A DNA stretch of 64,000 nt from UBA11740 sp049273695 (GCA_049273695.1 JBASRE010000036.1:1-64000); one strand, 5' to 3'. Shown: positions 8,455 through 17,075, numbered from the stretch's first letter. Notes: generated by a model from the sequence alone, not told the origin. Translations and numbers: made by a program.

Positions 8455-9765
8455 GTGAAGCCGAGACAACACACCTTTTCCGACAAGAAGCTCGAGACGC
8501 TCCAGCGCGTTACCTTCGACTATTTCCTCAAAGAAGCAAATCAACAGAATGGTTTAGTACCGGACAGCACCCGTCAGGGTTCACCATGCAGTATCACCCC
8601 AACCGGATTTGCACTCGCTGCTTATCCCGTTGGTGTCGAGCGCGGATTCATCACACGCCAGGACGCAATTAAGCGAACGCTCACCACGCTGCGTTTCTTC
8701 TGGAATAGTCCGCATGGTCCCGAACCGGACGCCACTGGATACAAAGGTTTCTATTATCACTTTCTCGACATGAAAACCGGGCGCCGGACGTGGAATTGCG
8801 AGCTGTCGACAATCGACTCCACGTTCTTGATCGCGGGAGCATTAACGGCCGCGGAATATTTCAACCGCGACACTGAAGATGAGCGCGAGATTCGCACGCT
8901 AGCTGACGCAATGTACCGGCGTGCTGACTGGCAGTGGGCGCAGAACCGCGGAGTCACGGTTACGCATGGATGGAGACCAGAAAGCGGCTTCATCAAATAT
9001 CGTTGGCTCGGGTACAACGAAGCGCTGATTCTTTACGTCCTCGCACTCGCATCGCCAACCCACCCTCTGCCCGCCAAGAGTTACCGGGCATGGACAAGGA
9101 CGTATAAATGGAAGAAGCTTTACGGCCGCGAGTTTCTCTATGGCGGACCGCTTTTCCTCCATCAGCTGTCGCACATGTGGATCGATTTTCGTGGCATCCA
9201 GGACGACTACATGCGGAAGCATGAGAGCGATTATTTCGAGAACAGCCGCCGCGCTATCTACATTCAGCAGCAGTACGCTATTCGCAATCCGCGAGGCTTC
9301 AAAGGGTATGGTGAATACATTTGGGGGCTCACCGCGAGTGATGGTCCCGGACCGGCACGCAAGAAGATCAAAGGCAAGTTGCTCCGATTCTATGACTACA
9401 TAAACCGTGGGGTTCCAAACGGGCCGGATGACGGCACGCTTGCACCCTGGGCTGTGGTCGCTTCACTTCCCTTCGCCCCCGAGATCGTTCTGCCGTCGAT
9501 CCAACACTTCGACAAGACTTTTCCGGAGATGACCAGCAAGTACGGATTCAAGTGCAGTTTCAATCCCACCTTTTCGACGGCGTCGAGCAAGGAATGGATC
9601 TCGAAAGGCTACTACGGTCTGGATCAGGGCCCGATCGTGTTGATGATCGAAAACTACAGGTCAGAGTTTCTCTGGCAGTTGATGCGCGGCTGTTTTTACA
9701 TCAACGACGGTCTGCGCCGCGCAGGATTTGCGGGAGGGTGGTTGGGTGACTCTCGCTCAGAGTAA
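8455..9765 (+). CDS. Glucoamylase-family (PF10091-like) carbohydrate-active protein
   Basis: This 436-residue protein has an (alpha/alpha)-barrel pattern of the putative glucoamylase family, which includes GH144 beta-1,2-glucanases. Motifs seen include TFDYFLKEANQQNGLVPD, SITPTGFALAAYPVGVERG, the WNCELSTIDSTFLIAGAL segment, GWRPESGFIKYRWLGYNEA, GPLFLHQLSHMWIDFRGIQD and GYGEYIWGLTASDGPG. It lacks an obvious signal peptide in this frame (start GTG 8455), so it may be cytoplasmic or mis-started. The exact glycan is not deducible. Its 3' end overlaps the convergent PIN toxin gene by nine bases. Confidence 0.85.
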   Translation: MKPRQHTFSDKKLETLQRVTFDYFLKEANQQNGLVPDSTRQGSPCSITPTGFALAAYPVGVERGFITRQDAIKRTLTTLRFFWNSPHGPEPDATGYKGFYYHFLDMKTGRRTWNCELSTIDSTFLIAGALTAAEYFNRDTEDEREIRTLADAMYRRADWQWAQNRGVTVTHGWRPESGFIKYRWLGYNEALILYVLALASPTHPLPAKSYRAWTRTYKWKKLYGREFLYGGPLFLHQLSHMWIDFRGIQDDYMRKHESDYFENSRRAIYIQQQYAIRNPRGFKGYGEYIWGLTASDGPGPARKKIKGKLLRFYDYINRGVPNGPDDGTLAPWAVVASLPFAPEIVLPSIQHFDKTFPEMTSKYGFKCSFNPTFSTASSKEWISKGYYGLDQGPIVLMIENYRSEFLWQLMRGCFYINDGLRRAGFAGGWLGDSRSE

Positions 9766-10164
9766 CACTGTGAAGCCCTCCTGACGGAAGTGATTGTCGT
9801 GCGTCAATATTTGGTTGATGCCTCGCTCGCGCATCGCATGCATCGAGATACAATCCGTCAGGCTGTAACCTTTGTCGGGGCGTGCTTTGTAAAGTGTGAG
9901 GCCAGCCATAAATGCTTCATGGCTCTGTGGCGCCACTTCGATATTCGCACCAGTGAGAATTTGCTCAGCTTGGGTCACTGCTCCACGGCGAGCCTTTTCG
10001 CCGTACTCCGAAAAGAAATTCAAGAGTTCCACGAGCACATCTTCGGTAGTGATCAGTTGGGTTTCCGCAACCAGATGGCTTGTCGCGATGGCGCGCTCAT
10101 GCCATTGGTCTCTGGGATTGAAGAGAGCCACAAAGTAGAGCGTGTCAACGAACGCGACTTTCAC
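9757..10164 (-). CDS. PIN-domain toxin (VapC-like)
   Basis: The 135-residue protein starts with GTG 10164, whose GTGA overlaps the TGA of the antitoxin gene. PIN-domain residues are in order: VAFVDTLYFVALF with the first Asp, TTEDVLVELLNFF with the Glu, SLTDCISMHAM with the second acidic cluster, and ILTHDNHFRQEGF at the end. Such proteins are Mg-dependent ribonucleases. The frame continues upstream to 10236 but only inside the antitoxin gene. I infer that it is the toxin of a type II module with the gene next to it. Confidence 0.85.
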   Translation of the reverse strand: MKVAFVDTLYFVALFNPRDQWHERAIATSHLVAETQLITTEDVLVELLNFFSEYGEKARRGAVTQAEQILTGANIEVAPQSHEAFMAGLTLYKARPDKGYSLTDCISMHAMRERGINQILTHDNHFRQEGFTVLL

Positions 10165-10427
10165 GGCTGCTGCTTCGGCGCTCCGTAGAGGTAATGGTCG
10201 AGATTGATCGATCCGTCGGTCGGTACGTTCTCCCATGTGTCCGCCGGTAACCCCGCGTTAACCTCTGCAACAATTTCCCAGACAGGTCTGCGGTTCACAC
10301 CTGTTCCGTTCGGATCAGAAGGAGCCCCAGTCGCAAGGGTATCAAGGAGTCGGAGCGCTTCTTGTTGTTTGCTGGGTGGCAGCGCGCGCACCTTATCAAT
10401 CAGTTGGTCTTCCAGGTTTGCGGCCAT
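10161..10427 (-). CDS. Putative antitoxin paired with PIN toxin
   Basis: This 88-residue acidic protein lies directly upstream of and overlaps (4 bp) the PIN toxin gene. It begins MAANLEDQLIDKVRALPPSKQQEALRLLDTLA, a short helical region, and ends with a disordered stretch containing VWEIVAEVNAGLPADTWENVP and DLDHYLYG-like residues. Such tails typically wrap around a PIN toxin. No clear DNA-binding fold is recognisable. The role is assigned mainly from position and size. Confidence 0.7.
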   Translation of the reverse strand: MAANLEDQLIDKVRALPPSKQQEALRLLDTLATGAPSDPNGTGVNRRPVWEIVAEVNAGLPADTWENVPTDGSINLDHYLYGAPKQQP

Positions 10428-10591
10428 GATCCTTCTCCCATTTCGCGAAAGCGCATCCCTAACAGTTAGCAGAGTATAGCATTGTCAAAGGAGTTCTTTC
10501 ATTCACTGGCCAAGACGGAGATGTGTTGCAATCGCGTCGAAGCGACAAGCGAAGTTTACTGGTTGTCTCCGCGTGCAACTTCGTTGGACTA

Positions 10592-11270
10592 TTAGGATTC
10601 GGCCAGAACCATGTTCAACTTGAATTCTCTGTCGTCTAGAACCGCAACATATTTCTTAACGCTAGAATACTGCTCGTCACTGGCGAGGCATTCGAGTATT
10701 TCCTTTTTCAGTTGGGGCAACATTCTATAACCTAGGATTACCTCTGTTACACAATCCGGCGGAAAAGAGAATAAATGTACTGGCTCATCGTTGACACTTT
10801 TCGCTTCGGTAGCACCTGTCAATGGCCGCATCATTCTCCATTCACATTCGTATGCCCAATCCTCGCTCTTTGTCAGAAAGATGTCACTGGCATCTTCTAT
10901 GGTGGTCAATCTAATACTCGGTCTTCTTTTTGAGTAACTCACCTGACGCACATAGCGAAATTCGTCTAATGGGCTGAGTTGCTGATGAAAATAGTTATGC
11001 TCACTATTTAAATCCGACGACAAGCCCTTTATGATTTTGGGCGTAATGCGCCCACATTAGAAGGTCGTCGCACTTTTCACTCAAAGATAGGACGCCTATA
11101 TTTTCATCGAAGCCAGTATACAATCCCTTACTAATTGCCGATGTAAGCCCACCAAGCAACTCGGGAGCATGCTCAACTGCAAACGCCGAGCTCACTGCCA
11201 CAAGAGACTCTAGGGCTTCAGCTGGAACTAGATCGCGGGCGCAGGATCTGATTCGAAGTAAATCCTTCAT
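10592..11270 (-). pseudogene. Decayed DUF2971 gene (N-terminal truncation plus frameshift)
   Basis: Two overlapping frames together make one DUF2971 protein. Frame one, from about 11270, ends ENIGVLSLSEKCDDLLMWAH-YAQNHKGLVVGFK and then meets TAG. The next frame continues with DLNSEHNYFHQQLSPLDEFRYVRQVSYSKRRP and FLTKSEDWAYECEWRMM, which are the following blocks of the family. A single-base shift at about 11004-11025 joins them. The usual N-terminal 70-90 residues (the region with FNDPFE-type motifs) are missing; the sequence abuts the end of the TPR gene instead. The frameshift could be a sequencing error, but the missing N-terminus argues for a remnant. DUF2971 proteins are often found in defence and accessory islands. 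Confidence 0.65.
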
Positions 11271-11286
11271 CTTGTTAAAGTGCTTT

Positions 11287-11628
11287 CTAGTCAGAGCAGA
11301 GAGCTTCCTTGTCGCCGGCAACGCCCGCCAACAGGGCTTCCATGTGTTGCCCCGCCTTCCACGCGCCGGTACGCTTAGCGGCTTCCATGCCATCTCTCCA
11401 CGCTTGTTGTGCTCCAGCAACGTCATCCATTTTAGCCAGGACGGTGCCCAGCATCTGATAGGCGGCCGTATAATCCGGGTTGAGACTTACGACTTGGCGC
11501 AAAGACTTCGCTGCGTCAGCCCAGTTCTCCAACTTAGATTGCTCACTGGCCAGGCCGTACCAGATCATGGCGTTTTCCGGCTGCTCTGTGAGCATTGTGG
11601 TGAAGACTTCAATTTTCGATTGAACCAT
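11287..11628 (-). CDS. Small TPR-repeat protein
   Basis: The protein has 113 residues and about two and a half tetratricopeptide repeats: MIWYGLASEQSKLENWADAAKSLRQVVSLNP, then DYTAAYQMLGTVLAKMDDVAGAQQAWRDGM. It is a likely protein-interaction adaptor. It has no signal peptide. Its 3' end adjoins the DUF2971 remnant, which may have been inserted or deleted up to this boundary. Confidence 0.8.
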   Translation of the reverse strand: MVQSKIEVFTTMLTEQPENAMIWYGLASEQSKLENWADAAKSLRQVVSLNPDYTAAYQMLGTVLAKMDDVAGAQQAWRDGMEAAKRTGAWKAGQHMEALLAGVAGDKEALCSD

Positions 11629-11675
11629 AGATTTGTACTCAATCGTGCGGATTCAATAGTCCGGACGAGATCGGG

Positions 11676-12032
11676 CTAGTGCATGTTGAATGGACCGCCG
11701 CGTGGCTCAGGCGGCAGGTCGGGGCGCGAAGAATCCTGCAGTACCTCGTGCAGTTCCAGCACGTTCGTTTTGAAGTACGCGTCTTTCGGCAGAGTACCGG
11801 ATTGAGCGTGACCTTTCACGAATGCGTCCGAGCGGACCCAGTTGAGAAAATCCTGGCGACTCTCCCACATCGTAAAGACAACGTAAGGATCTCCACCGTT
11901 TACCGGGCGCAGGATCTGATTGGAAATGAACCCCTCCATCTTATCCACCAGACCGGCTCGCTCTCGGAACACCTTCTCAAAGGCGTCCCCGTACTCTGGT
12001 TTCACGTAAAGTCGATTGGCAACAGTTATCAT
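11676..12032 (-). CDS. IsdG/HmoA-like antibiotic-biosynthesis-monooxygenase domain protein
   Basis: From ATG 12032 the product is 118 residues: MITVANRLYVKPEYGDAFEK, then MEGFISNQILRPVNGGDPYV, TMWESRQDFLNWVRSDAF and KGHAQSG. The N6, W65 and H75 spacing equals the Asn-Trp-His triad of IsdG-type haem-degrading monooxygenases, so haem is a plausible substrate. The ferredoxin-like dimeric ABM fold is expected. The C-terminal 35 residues are Pro-rich and extra. Its start lies 56 bp inside the end of the upstream gene, which suggests translational coupling. An extension to 12089 is open but looks non-native. Confidence 0.8.
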   Translation of the reverse strand: MITVANRLYVKPEYGDAFEKVFRERAGLVDKMEGFISNQILRPVNGGDPYVVFTMWESRQDFLNWVRSDAFVKGHAQSGTLPKDAYFKTNVLELHEVLQDSSRPDLPPEPRGGPFNMH

Positions 12033-12528
12033 TCGCTTGTGTCTCCTCCGCCGGCAGTCGCTTCTTAACGGGACTAACATGTGCCGCAACTAGCTGCCAT
12101 CGGCCTTCCTGTTTGGCCCACACATGAGTCGCCTGAAACTGACTGCTGTACGCTTGATTGTTAGTTTTTCCTCTCCATGTAGCGAGCACAGTCACCACGG
12201 CAGTGTTCCCGTAAACATAGACCTTCACTTCATCGTTCGTGGTCTCGGATTCAGACTGGGAGGACGGAGCGCCAGGTTTTTGACCGGCTAGGCGCTGTTG
12301 CTTGTCAGACACTTTGCCATCAGGGAACGTAAAGACAAGGTCGTTACTCCACAAACGATCGAGGACCTGCACATCCTGTTTGACAAGCGCCTCAGACAAC
12401 TGACGCTCAAGCTCAACTAGATGACGCTCAACGCTTGTTTTGGATGGCGCCGCCGTGCTCTTGGATTGGGTTAGAGCCGGGGAAAACGTGAGGATAGTTA
12501 GCAGAAGACTTAATAGTATGTGTTTCAC
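11977..12528 (-). CDS. Exported NTF2-like (DUF4440/SnoaL-type) protein
   Basis: The 183-residue product has a signal peptide (MKHILLSLLLTILTFSPALTQS) from GTG 12528. An NTF2-like domain follows with LERQLSEALVKQDVQVLDRLWSNDLVFTFPDG, AVVTVLATWRG and FQATHVWAKQEGRWQLVAAHVSPV. This is the standard DUF4440 pattern. The fold binds small ligands; none is identified. The last ~20 residues are poorly conserved in look and overlap the next gene. Confidence 0.8.
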   Translation of the reverse strand: MKHILLSLLLTILTFSPALTQSKSTAAPSKTSVERHLVELERQLSEALVKQDVQVLDRLWSNDLVFTFPDGKVSDKQQRLAGQKPGAPSSQSESETTNDEVKVYVYGNTAVVTVLATWRGKTNNQAYSSQFQATHVWAKQEGRWQLVAAHVSPVKKRLPAEETQANDNCCQSTLRETRVRGRL

Positions 12529-12561
12529 AGCTTCATTCCGACTAATTCAATCAGGTTTATT

Positions 12562-13818
12562 TCACTGGCGCTCATTCAGGATCACTGAGTTTGCTTTCGA
12601 AAGAATCCACTCCATTACCGGATCGCTTCCGGCACGAAACTCGGCCCACGTTGGCTCGATGTGCCGATCCGGGACTACCGCGGAATCAGTTTCGACGCCG
12701 AACCGATAGTACTGCGTCGAATATGAGACTCGAAATCCCGAGTTGGGCAAACGGAACTCTGCGTGCTCCCCATAGTGAGTCGGTCTCATTCCCGTCGGGC
12801 TGCCAACCAGAATCGCATTCGCTTCGTTGCGCAGATCGAGAGCATTCACCGTCGCCGCAGAAAACGTTCCCGGTCCGGTGATCACAAATAGGCCGCCCTT
12901 CTTAGTAATTGCGACGCGCGCTTTGATGATCGGCAGAAGTACCTGGCGGAAGCGCGTGAAGTCTCCGCCTTGATTACGCCGCAGATCGATCACCAATCGA
13001 CGCGCGCGGGATTGATCTAATAGTTGACCGAGCGCCACGGCGCGTTCGCGAAACTCGGCTTCCGGCGGGTAACGAGTGAACGAGAAGTAGAGCGTCTGGG
13101 TGTCAGGCAGAAACTCTGTCCACCAACCTTCATTCAATCGCTGCAAATAGAGCGGCGGCTTCTCGCCCACTGCCAACCGCCAACTGGAAAAATTGCCCAT
13201 CCCTGCCGGCGAGAGCGTTATCGTGGCGCGCTCACCCGTGGCAAGCTCTAAAGCGAAGGGAGCATCTCGACTCGCGACCAAACCTAATCCGTGAAGCACT
13301 TCCGGCGAAGTCAGTTGGGTGGCGGCGATGAGGCGTGTGCGTCCATCATTCTCTGCGCGCGGAACAAGCTGCGTCGCCCGTGCCATGACAACTTGAATCG
13401 GCGTGGAGCCGACCGCCAGTACGCGCGCCCCCACTACGGAATGATAAGGGGCCGCCGCCGCGACTACGCGCAGCTCATCACCGAACCACTGCAATTCCAT
13501 TGGATAGCGAAGGAAGCTCGGCGGCAAATCCAAATGCGTGTGCCCGTCGCCGACGAGTGCCACGATCCGCATAAGCCCGACCAGCACCTCGTCACCATTC
13601 AAGCCCGGAATGGCCGCTTCCAGACGCGCGACTTCGCCCGCAAAGGTTTCGCGGCTGACCGTGTGGAAAGCCTTGATGTGACGGCTGGGAAGTTCGCGCG
13701 CGAGATAGCGAAGATCGTCACGCCATGCCGCGGAAGTGATCTCCGTGCTCGCGTTCTTTGCAGCGCATGAGCTTAAAAGTATGAGAAACGTCAGGCCAAA
13801 GCTTAGTAACCTGTTCAT
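12562..13818 (-). CDS. S41-peptidase-like lipoprotein
   Basis: This 418-residue protein has a lipoprotein signal (LTFLILLSSCAAKN, lipid Cys near residue 18). The middle resembles C-terminal processing (S41) peptidases: LVGLMRIVALVGDGHTHLDLP, YFSFTRYPPEAEFRERAVAL, VIDLRRNQGGDFTRF, and a TGPGTFSAATVNALDL segment in which Ser is the candidate nucleophile, followed by ILVGSPTG. I see no clear PDZ insertion, and the catalytic Lys is not secure. It is probably an envelope hydrolase of the S41 superfamily. Confidence 0.75.
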   Translation of the reverse strand: MNRLLSFGLTFLILLSSCAAKNASTEITSAAWRDDLRYLARELPSRHIKAFHTVSRETFAGEVARLEAAIPGLNGDEVLVGLMRIVALVGDGHTHLDLPPSFLRYPMELQWFGDELRVVAAAAPYHSVVGARVLAVGSTPIQVVMARATQLVPRAENDGRTRLIAATQLTSPEVLHGLGLVASRDAPFALELATGERATITLSPAGMGNFSSWRLAVGEKPPLYLQRLNEGWWTEFLPDTQTLYFSFTRYPPEAEFRERAVALGQLLDQSRARRLVIDLRRNQGGDFTRFRQVLLPIIKARVAITKKGGLFVITGPGTFSAATVNALDLRNEANAILVGSPTGMRPTHYGEHAEFRLPNSGFRVSYSTQYYRFGVETDSAVVPDRHIEPTWAEFRAGSDPVMEWILSKANSVILNERQ

Positions 13819-13854
13819 GTTCGAGCTCAGTTATATGTCCGGCGCATGGACAAA

Positions 13855-14115
13855 CTATTCCGTGCTTTTATTTTTATCGTCCTGGGCATCACCGCCCAAT
13901 GTATCCTGGACGAATAGTGGGGTGTCGGCTTCCGACTTGATGGGTTCTTTGACCGGCTCTTTGACCAGTTCTTTGGTCTCCTGATCGCTCAGCCCCTGAC
14001 CCAGTTCATAACCTGCTTGCCAGTACTTTGTGTCCTCAGACTTGAGTCCGGCCTCAACTCCCCGCGTGAACTCGCGCGAATTCGCATCCACATTTGTCTT
14101 TTGGTTTTCGCTCAT
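13855..14115 (-). CDS. Small acidic hypothetical protein
   Basis: The 86-residue charged protein is MSENQKTNVDANSREFTRGV... with a helical part GYELGQGLSDQ and a repeat-like KELVKEPVKEPIKSE tail. It has no signal peptide or membrane segment. AAGGCAAC stands before the ATG. Composition and codon use fit coding. Function unknown. Confidence 0.55.
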   Translation of the reverse strand: MSENQKTNVDANSREFTRGVEAGLKSEDTKYWQAGYELGQGLSDQETKELVKEPVKEPIKSEADTPLFVQDTLGGDAQDDKNKSTE

Positions 14116-14218
14116 TGTTGCCTTTCTGAGTTAGTTAGATCCGACGAATTGTTTGGTGGTCGCGCCCTAAACCCAGCGTCGACCAGAGATGCCGTCATTA
14201 CTTTTCTAAAGTATTGGT

Positions 14219-15262
14219 TCAATTCGGTGTGTCCGCAAGAAACTGCACAGAGGTCATGCTGTTTTCAAACCTATCAAGATCGGTGTCTGGCCTGATTATA
14301 TCAACGCCGGGGATGGCCTCCAGGGCACTGATGGCGACGCCCAGTGCGGGGATTAAAACGACCATGTCAAGCCCAACATGTAGCTTGAAGGCTCCCTGGT
14401 CTTCCGCGAAATGATCATTGTTGTAACACGCAACAGTCCGTCCCGGCGGGCCGATGAAAATCAGCGAGCCAACATCATCATCGGGTCGCATGTCGCGGTT
14501 AAGCTGGTCAGATCCCAGAAAGGTCTCCAATCGCATGCTAATATCTTCAAGGTCGATAATATTACCAGCCCGCACTCGCGCTATAGGCTGCGCCGCCAGT
14601 GCCTGAGATAGTATCGCCAGCCCTGTCAAAAAACCTGCGATGCCGACGAAAGTACGAAGTGGGCGAAGCGCTCCCTCTATTCGCCTGAGCACCTCATTTG
14701 TAGGCTCTGTCAGCCCTTGTATGGGTGAGCCGTTCGGCACAACCACCAAGGAAAATCCGGGCTTCATACCATCATCAAATGGTCTAAACTTCGTATGTCG
14801 AAATAGCGCGAGGATAGTTGGCAACTCTAAAGGGACCAACTGCACCGGTAGTTGCAAGTCTCTTGGCGTACTTGTCTGCGGGTCCGTTAGGTTAAACGAT
14901 TTCACAGTAACCGTTGCTTTGACCGTGCGCAGGACTAAGTCAGGAGCGTCCACACCCAGGTCGATGATTGGGGGTTTGAAGAGAAAGAATACGTTTAGAG
15001 TCGTCAACGGGCTGGGTGTAAAAAAATCAGCTCCAGTTAATTGGTTCCCGTTCTCATCCTCTACAGTCCACTTGACCTGCACCTTAACAGGGATATCTAG
15101 CGGGATAGTCGCTAAAGTTTCGGAGACCGACATATCCGCGATTGACGACACCAGGTTAAATTCCACCTTCTGCCCCGGCTCAATTGGACCGAGAGCGTTA
15201 GTGATTATGCTCAATGAATTGGCTAGTTTATTGAGTTGTTCGACAACAGTCGTAAGCGGCAT
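14219..15262 (-). CDS. Hypothetical protein with one or two hydrophobic helices
   Basis: The 347-residue protein is not recognised. The first 165 residues look beta-rich (VKVQVKWTVEDENGNQLTG, VKATVTVKSFNLTDPQTSTP), perhaps an immunoglobulin-like region. Hydrophobic helices occur at TFVGIAGFLTGLAILSQAL and LDMVVLIPALGVAISALEAI. It has no signal peptide. A GGGG/GGGAAA purine stretch precedes the ATG at 15262. It stands alone on the minus strand. Confidence 0.6.
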   Translation of the reverse strand: MPLTTVVEQLNKLANSLSIITNALGPIEPGQKVEFNLVSSIADMSVSETLATIPLDIPVKVQVKWTVEDENGNQLTGADFFTPSPLTTLNVFFLFKPPIIDLGVDAPDLVLRTVKATVTVKSFNLTDPQTSTPRDLQLPVQLVPLELPTILALFRHTKFRPFDDGMKPGFSLVVVPNGSPIQGLTEPTNEVLRRIEGALRPLRTFVGIAGFLTGLAILSQALAAQPIARVRAGNIIDLEDISMRLETFLGSDQLNRDMRPDDDVGSLIFIGPPGRTVACYNNDHFAEDQGAFKLHVGLDMVVLIPALGVAISALEAIPGVDIIRPDTDLDRFENSMTSVQFLADTPN

Positions 15263-15371
15263 ACTACTTTCCCCCTGTTAATAATGCACTTGCGTGAATG
15301 CATTTACTGATAGTCCCCAACTATCGCTCGACGCTCCAAAATGCCCTACTTTTCTATTCAACTTTGAGAGT

Positions 15372-15950
15372 TCAGGCCGCGGCCTTTCCGCGTGCCAAGT
15401 CCGGATCGCCGACCAGTTCCTCAAAAAGAGTCCGGTAATGAATCATCGCCTGGCGCAAATCTTCTGTGTTGGCCTTTCCCTGAGTTTGACGAACCGCGAT
15501 CTCGTGCGCCGTCCGGTAATTTGTGAGAACCAGTGGATGGTCCACGGAAATATCCGCCGCGCGCTGTTCAAAGTCACTCACCGGATACCCGCGTGTGGAC
15601 ATCACATCGCCAAGCAGTTGATCGGCCTCCGTGACCGCGCCTCCGGGACCGTCAACGAACCGCGCCTGGACCCTGCTCCACGACTCGACGAAGCGCGCAC
15701 GATCACCTGAAGCGAGTGGTCGAATGTCTAAACTCTCCACTCGTACTGTGCGGTCTTTGAGCGCAGCTTCCGCATGCCGCCGGCTCCCGTCTTCCTTCAC
15801 TGCGCGGTCATATTCAGCGCCAAACTGAGCGCGCAGCCTTTCAGTCCGGCGCTTTCGGAGAAAAAGCAACGCGGCGATGCCTGCAATTGCAATCACGGCG
15901 AGACCAATGATTAAAGCGAGTTCTGTTGTGCCTAATGTTGTTAAGTTCAT
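15372..15950 (-). CDS. Single-pass membrane hypothetical protein
   Basis: The product (192 residues) begins with one membrane helix (LALIIGLAVIAIAGIAALLFLRKRR) followed by a charged cytoplasmic region. That region includes RAQFGAEYDRAV, RFVESWSRVQARFVDGPGGAVTEAD and DLRQAMIHYRTLFEELVG. This layout is common as a conserved protein of unknown function in soil bacteria. GGAGG lies six bases before the ATG. Confidence 0.75.
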   Translation of the reverse strand: MNLTTLGTTELALIIGLAVIAIAGIAALLFLRKRRTERLRAQFGAEYDRAVKEDGSRRHAEAALKDRTVRVESLDIRPLASGDRARFVESWSRVQARFVDGPGGAVTEADQLLGDVMSTRGYPVSDFEQRAADISVDHPLVLTNYRTAHEIAVRQTQGKANTEDLRQAMIHYRTLFEELVGDPDLARGKAAA

Positions 15951-16139
15951 TATGTACCTCCAGTTTTTGTCATTCGAAACGGATGTCCGACAAACGGTTT
16001 GTCGTTCAAATTCGACAAGCTAGAGCCTGTCCGCACACACACACGCCTCATAAGAGTCGTGCTGTCCGCGTGGAGCTAAGTTCGCAGCTTCATTTCCTTT
16101 CAAAGCCGCGTCCTCAGTCTTCTGCTAAATGGCCTTGCC

Positions 16140-16292
16140 CTAGACCGTACGCCGACGAGAAACCAGGTTGAGTATCAAGACGATCCCAGCAATCACCAGC
16201 AAAAGATGAATCAGGCTGGTGCCGCCGCCGATGCCGAATCCGAAGCCCAAGAGCCATAAGACCAGCAAGATGACCAGTATTGTCCACAACAT
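16140..16292 (-). CDS. Lmo0937-like small membrane protein (50 aa)
   Basis: I read this short gene directly: ATG 16292, TAG ending at 16140, and AAGGAG seven bases before the start. The product is MLWTILVILLVLWLLGFGFG, then IGGGTSLIHLLLVIAGIVLI, then LNLVSRRRTV. These are two hydrophobic helices joined by a Gly-rich turn, the exact pattern of the lmo0937-family proteins of about 50 residues. They are often envelope-stress-linked; the role is unknown. Confidence 0.85.
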   Translation of the reverse strand: MLWTILVILLVLWLLGFGFGIGGGTSLIHLLLVIAGIVLILNLVSRRRTV

Positions 16293-16361
16293 TTTTCACT
16301 CTCCTTTATCAAGTCTGAGCCCCGAACTGTCGAGGAGCAGAGTTGAAACGCACCCGCCGGG

Positions 16362-16880
16362 TCACTTCGTCTGGTAGCCAGCCGTTACCTCGTCCTTATG
16401 CGCTGCGAAAGCGGAGAGGACTTCTCCCTTTTCACGCGCCGGCACTTTGGCGAAGTCAAGCGAACGCCCTAGCTCGGCCGCGACCTCGTCAAATTCTGCC
16501 GGCGAGATTTTGAGATCACGATGCGCTTCTTCAAGACCCAACGCAGTCTTTCCCGGTTTCGTTGGCGAGAATTTGAAAGGCCCGCCCGTGACCTCGCAGA
16601 CCCACAGGGTGCGCATGAACTTGAGGCCCGGCAATCTGCCCAGGTTCTCCCTGTGCCATTGCCTGAGGGCTGGGTTCTTCGAATTCTTTCCCACGATCGG
16701 GTTCTTCACAAGCGCGTCACTAAAGTGGTCAACGACCGCGGCGATGGCGAAGACGCCGCCAAGCCGTTCGTACAGACTCTTCTCGCCCTGCGGAGCGGCT
16801 TGCACAGAAGTCACGACGAGAAGGGCTGTTAGAGTCATTGCTATAGCGAATGACTTAACGATCGAAATTTGTGTTTTCAT
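16362..16880 (-). CDS. Exported group I truncated haemoglobin
   Basis: The 172-residue protein has a clear signal peptide (SFAIAMTLTALLVVTSVQA, cut near residue 28), then a 2-on-2 globin. The globin shows KSLYERLGGVFAIAAVVDHF, ALRQWHRENLGRLPGLKFM, and EEAHRDLKIS with proximal His near 120, followed by EFDEVAAELGRSL. It should bind haem and O2 or NO. Most truncated haemoglobins are cytoplasmic; export is less usual but seen in several Gram-negatives. It is monocistronic. Confidence 0.87.
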   Translation of the reverse strand: MKTQISIVKSFAIAMTLTALLVVTSVQAAPQGEKSLYERLGGVFAIAAVVDHFSDALVKNPIVGKNSKNPALRQWHRENLGRLPGLKFMRTLWVCEVTGGPFKFSPTKPGKTALGLEEAHRDLKISPAEFDEVAAELGRSLDFAKVPAREKGEVLSAFAAHKDEVTAGYQTK

Positions 16881-17051
16881 GATTCTATTTCTCCTGTTTG
16901 CCTTTAAGTTATCCGCGCCGACTTCTCTGACTGTCGGATTTGAGCAGGCCGAGGGCGTTTAGATCGTGGACTTCTTTGCTCCTTAGTTCTGGTTTGAGAA
17001 CTCCCTGATTTGTCAGAAGACGACAGTTAGATGGTAGGACGATGAAGAGCC

Positions 17052-17075
17052 GTGGTCTGTGCGCCAGCACACAGA
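17052..17075 (-). promoter_or_regulatory. CRP-like palindromic motif, copy 3
   Basis: Read on the minus strand this is TGTGTGCTGGCGCACAGACC followed by ACGG. It matches the 3594/5499 copies in 16 of the first 20 bases or better. It lies in the divergent region 16881-17243 between the haemoglobin gene and the receiver gene. Apart from this and copy 4, that region shows nothing recognisable. Confidence 0.45.

Noticed and set aside
16114..16299. 61-residue minus-strand ORF at 16114-16299
   Set aside because: The other frame of the same stretch gives the well-patterned 50-residue lmo0937-like protein with a good ribosome site.
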